A stretch of 64,000 nt of DNA from JAVBNA01 sp031551875 (GTDB taxonomy: Bacteria > Bacillota > Clostridia > Oscillospirales > Acutalibacteraceae): positions 1 to 64,000 of the forward strand of contig JAVBNA010000012.1 of NCBI GenBank assembly GCA_031551875.1, in the 5' to 3' direction. The stretch's first letter is position 1. Every line of letters begins with the position of its first letter. A program made the position numbers and the translations under genes. Of the stretch, positions 61,468-64,000 are shown one piece after another. Below the pieces are notes generated by a model, which saw only the letters and a list, made by a program, of their open reading frames with translations, ran no database searches and was not told where the DNA came from.

Positions 61468-63282
61468 ATGCAGTCCAGAAACGAGATCCGGAATATTGCC
61501 ATCATTGCCCATGTCGATCATGGAAAAACCACCCTGGTGGATGAAATGCTCAAGCAAAGCGGAATTTTCCGCGAAAACGAAGCGGTCTCCGAGCGGGTCA
61601 TGGATTCGGGAGACCTGGAGCGGGAGCGGGGCATCACAATCCTCGCAAAAAACACGGCGGTCAGCTATCGCGGGACAAAAATCAACATTGTGGACACCCC
61701 CGGACATGCCGACTTCGGCGGCGAGGTGGAGCGCATCCTGATGATGGTGGACGGCGTGCTGCTGCTGGTAGACGCCTTTGAGGGCTGTATGCCGCAGACC
61801 CGGTTTGTATTGAAAAAGGCGCTTGGACTGGGGAAAAAACCCTTGGTTGTGGTCAACAAGATTGACCGCGCGGGTGCCCGTCCGGCTGAGGTCGTGGATG
61901 AGATTCTCGACCTGTTTATTGAGCTGGGCGCCGACGACGAACAGCTTGAATTCCCGGTGATTTACGCGTCGGGGCGCGACGGCTATGCGTCGCTTTCCCC
62001 GGATGAAAAGGGGACCGACATGTCGCCCCTGTTTCAGAAGATTCTGGAGGAGGTGCCCCCGCCCGAGGGAGAGCCCGACGGGCCGCTGCAAATCCTCATT
62101 TCAAACATCGACTACAACGATTATGTGGGCCGAATCGGCATCGGCCGGGTGGAGCGCGGTTCGGTCGCGGTCAATCAGCAGGCCGTGCTGTGCCATCGCG
62201 ATGGGACGACGCAAAACGTCAAAGTGTCCCGCCTCTATCAGTTTGAAGGGCTCAACCGCGTGGAGGTGCCCTCCGGACAGCTGGGCGACATCGTTGCGGT
62301 GTCGGGTATCGCCGATTTGAACATCGGGGAGACCGTGTGTGCGCCTGACTGTGTGGAGCCGCTGCCCTTCGTTAAAATCGATGAGCCCACCATCTCTATG
62401 TTGTTTATTGTCAACAACTCCCCCTTTGCCGGGCGGGAGGGAAAATATGTCACCTCGCGCAACATCCGCGACCGCCTCTTTAAGGAGGTGGAGACCAATG
62501 TGGCCATGCGGGTGGAGGAGACCGAGTCGGCCGACACCTTTAAAGTGTCGGGGCGCGGCGAGCTGCACCTGTCCATTTTAATTGAGACCATGCGGCGGCA
62601 GAACTATGAATTCCAGGTGTCCCGCCCCAATGTGATCTACAAGGAGATCGACGGCGTACAGCATGAGCCGATGGAACTGCTCATGATTGAGGTGCCTGAG
62701 AACTATGTGGGCGCAGTCATGGAAAAGCTGGGCGCCCGGAAGGCCGAGCTTGTCAATATGGCGACCCGCGAGACAGGCATCAGCCACATTGAGTTTAACA
62801 TACCCGCCCGCGGTCTGATGGGCTACCGGTCGGAGTTTTTGACCGACACCAACGGCAACGGGATCATGAACCACGTTTTTAACGGCTATGAGCCCTTTAA
62901 GGGAGAGATGCCCAGCCGCGGCACCGGCTCGCTGATCGCCCATGAAACGGGCGAGACGACCAGCTACGGGCTGTTCAGCGCGCAGGAGCGCGGGCGGCTG
63001 TTTGTCGGCCCAGGCATCCAGGTGTATGAGGGCATGGTTGTGGGACAGAGCCCCAAGGCGGAGGACATCACGGTCAACGTCTGCAAGAAAAAGCACGTCA
63101 CCAACATGCGCGCCTCAGGTTCGGACGACGCGCTCAAGCTGGTGCCGCCCAGCATTCTGAGCCTTGAGCAGGCGCTCGAGTTCATCGCCGATGACGAGCT
63201 TGTCGAGACAACGCCCATGTCCATTCGCATTCGGAAAGCGGCGCTCAGCAAGGAACAGCGGCTCAAGGCGGCCAAGCGGTAA
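61468..63282 (+). CDS. typA: Ribosome-associated GTPase TypA/BipA
   Basis: 604 aa, normal length. GTPase motifs AHVDHGKTTLVDEML (P loop), RGITILAKNTA (switch I), DTPGHADFGGEVER and NKIDRAGARP. Elongation-factor-like domains follow, and the BipA-specific C-terminus with YRSEFLTDTNGNGIM and KKKHVTNMRASGSD. It binds ribosomes, with roles in assembly and stress. AGGAAGG precedes the ATG. The next gene starts 25 nt after its stop. Confidence 0.96.
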   Translation: MQSRNEIRNIAIIAHVDHGKTTLVDEMLKQSGIFRENEAVSERVMDSGDLERERGITILAKNTAVSYRGTKINIVDTPGHADFGGEVERILMMVDGVLLLVDAFEGCMPQTRFVLKKALGLGKKPLVVVNKIDRAGARPAEVVDEILDLFIELGADDEQLEFPVIYASGRDGYASLSPDEKGTDMSPLFQKILEEVPPPEGEPDGPLQILISNIDYNDYVGRIGIGRVERGSVAVNQQAVLCHRDGTTQNVKVSRLYQFEGLNRVEVPSGQLGDIVAVSGIADLNIGETVCAPDCVEPLPFVKIDEPTISMLFIVNNSPFAGREGKYVTSRNIRDRLFKEVETNVAMRVEETESADTFKVSGRGELHLSILIETMRRQNYEFQVSRPNVIYKEIDGVQHEPMELLMIEVPENYVGAVMEKLGARKAELVNMATRETGISHIEFNIPARGLMGYRSEFLTDTNGNGIMNHVFNGYEPFKGEMPSRGTGSLIAHETGETTSYGLFSAQERGRLFVGPGIQVYEGMVVGQSPKAEDITVNVCKKKHVTNMRASGSDDALKLVPPSILSLEQALEFIADDELVETTPMSIRIRKAALSKEQRLKAAKR

Positions 63283-63306
63283 GACTTTAAAAGGAAGGTG
63301 TGCGCG

Positions 63307-64000
63307 ATGCCCGGCTCCAAACCCATCCGTCACATTGCCCTGAAAACCGTCTCCAACCTGCGCGACCTGGGCGGATATGAAACGCCGTACGGGGCGGGGT
63401 ACACCCAGTTCGGGCGCATCCTGCGTTCCGACGCGCCGGTTTATTTAGAGGACGAGGAGAAGTACAGGCTTAAAAGGCTGGGGGTGCAGACGGTGGTCGA
63501 CCTGCGTACGCTCGCCGAGAGCGAGGCGGAGGTTTCGAGCTTCCACGACGTTCCGGGGGTGAAGATCCACAACCTTCCGCTCGATTTTGACGCCGCCGAC
63601 ACGGGGCGTGCAATGGCCGAGCTTGGGGGGGATTTTACCCTGGGCAGCTATTACGTGGCGCTGCTGCGCTATGGCAGGAAGGCGATTGCGGGCGCGCTCG
63701 ACCTCTGTGCCCGCGCGCCGGGGCTTCTGATTGTCCACTGCGCGGTGGGCAAGGATCGCACGGGGGTAATCGCGGCGCTTGCGCTGCTGGCGGCAGGGGT
63801 GAGCGAAACCGATGTGCTCGCCGATTACATGCTTTCCGATCTGTACACCCGCGCGCTGTTTGCGGACGGCCTGATCGAGACGGTTCACACCAAATACCGC
63901 GGCGCGCACACCGGATACATGGAGCAGATGCTGGACTATTTGCGTAAAAACGGCGGCGCGGACGCCTATTTCGAGGAAATCAGCGGAGGCCGCTCGCTGG
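63307..64000 (+). CDS. Tyrosine-protein phosphatase (partial, runs off the window)
   Basis: 231 codons are visible without a stop. NLRDLGGYETPYG at the start and the P-loop CX5R motif HCAVGKDRTG (general pattern HCxxGKDRTG) place it in the IphP-like family of dual-specificity phosphatases. Asp in an earlier loop (about LDFDAAD) may be the general acid. ATG with AAGGAAGG 12 nt upstream. Substrate unknown; could act on phosphoproteins or phosphoinositides. Probably in an operon with typA. Confidence 0.85.
   Translation, partial: MPGSKPIRHIALKTVSNLRDLGGYETPYGAGYTQFGRILRSDAPVYLEDEEKYRLKRLGVQTVVDLRTLAESEAEVSSFHDVPGVKIHNLPLDFDAADTGRAMAELGGDFTLGSYYVALLRYGRKAIAGALDLCARAPGLLIVHCAVGKDRTGVIAALALLAAGVSETDVLADYMLSDLYTRALFADGLIETVHTKYRGAHTGYMEQMLDYLRKNGGADAYFEEISGGRSL

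Overview
The window looks like a chromosome segment of an anaerobic Firmicute of class Clostridia, probably Oscillospirales/Ruminococcaceae-like. The evidence is the glmU-prs-pth-mfd order, pyruvate phosphate dikinase, a Re-citrate-synthase-type enzyme, type I dockerins on secreted proteins, the nadA-nadB-nadC cluster and strong AGGAGG ribosome sites. The housekeeping DNA is GC-rich. It is interrupted by three related small mobile elements and an AT-rich island.

Layout. (1) 1-5967: right part of a small integrative element with the gene order of a phage satellite. A divergent primase/helicase and small-regulator operon faces a repressor and a tyrosine integrase, which abut an initiator tRNA-fMet gene. 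(2) 6.2-12.7 kb: an IS5-type transposase remnant and a 1964-aa secreted GH2 beta-galactosidase-like protein. LamG domains interrupt its catalytic domain and it ends in cohesin-like and dockerin modules. (3) 13.3-24.3 kb: ppdK (minus strand), then glmU-prs-pth-mfd and a foldase-like lipoprotein. (4) 24.3-35.3 kb: an accessory island with an IS3 fragment joined to a decapitated integrase, an orphan dockerin, an AT-rich operon (NusG-II-like protein, Gx transporter, ApbE lipoprotein, 2152-aa surface protein) and a truncated sortase-anchored protein. (5) 35.3-41.6 kb (element A) and 41.7-48.96 kb (element B): two related elements placed tail to tail. B is bounded by a 107-bp direct duplication that covers the 3' half of tRNA-Arg, and it carries its own repressor and integrase. 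(6) 49.1-64.0 kb: nadCBA, a Re-citrate-synthase-like gene, a GNAT protein, a hybrid histidine kinase with a FIST sensor, a teichoic-acid-type polymerase with its ABC exporter, typA, and a tyrosine phosphatase running off the window.

How the parts relate. Elements 1 and B share an almost identical integration/regulation core (integrase plus one small operon gene) but carry different repressors, different replication genes and different tRNA targets. Their 464-aa integrases both contain an embedded Cro/XRE-like helix-turn-helix in the core-binding domain, and most differences between them fall in that insert. Elements A and B share a sigma factor, a 90-92-aa protein with a conserved leader, and a terminal 67-aa module. 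B looks like an A-type element that lost a 4.4-kb block. All three elements are rich in the octamer GAGCGGGA, often as inverted pairs in intergenic hairpins; it is rare in the rest of the window. These observations come from reading by eye. Family assignments rest on motif recognition, and no database search was run.
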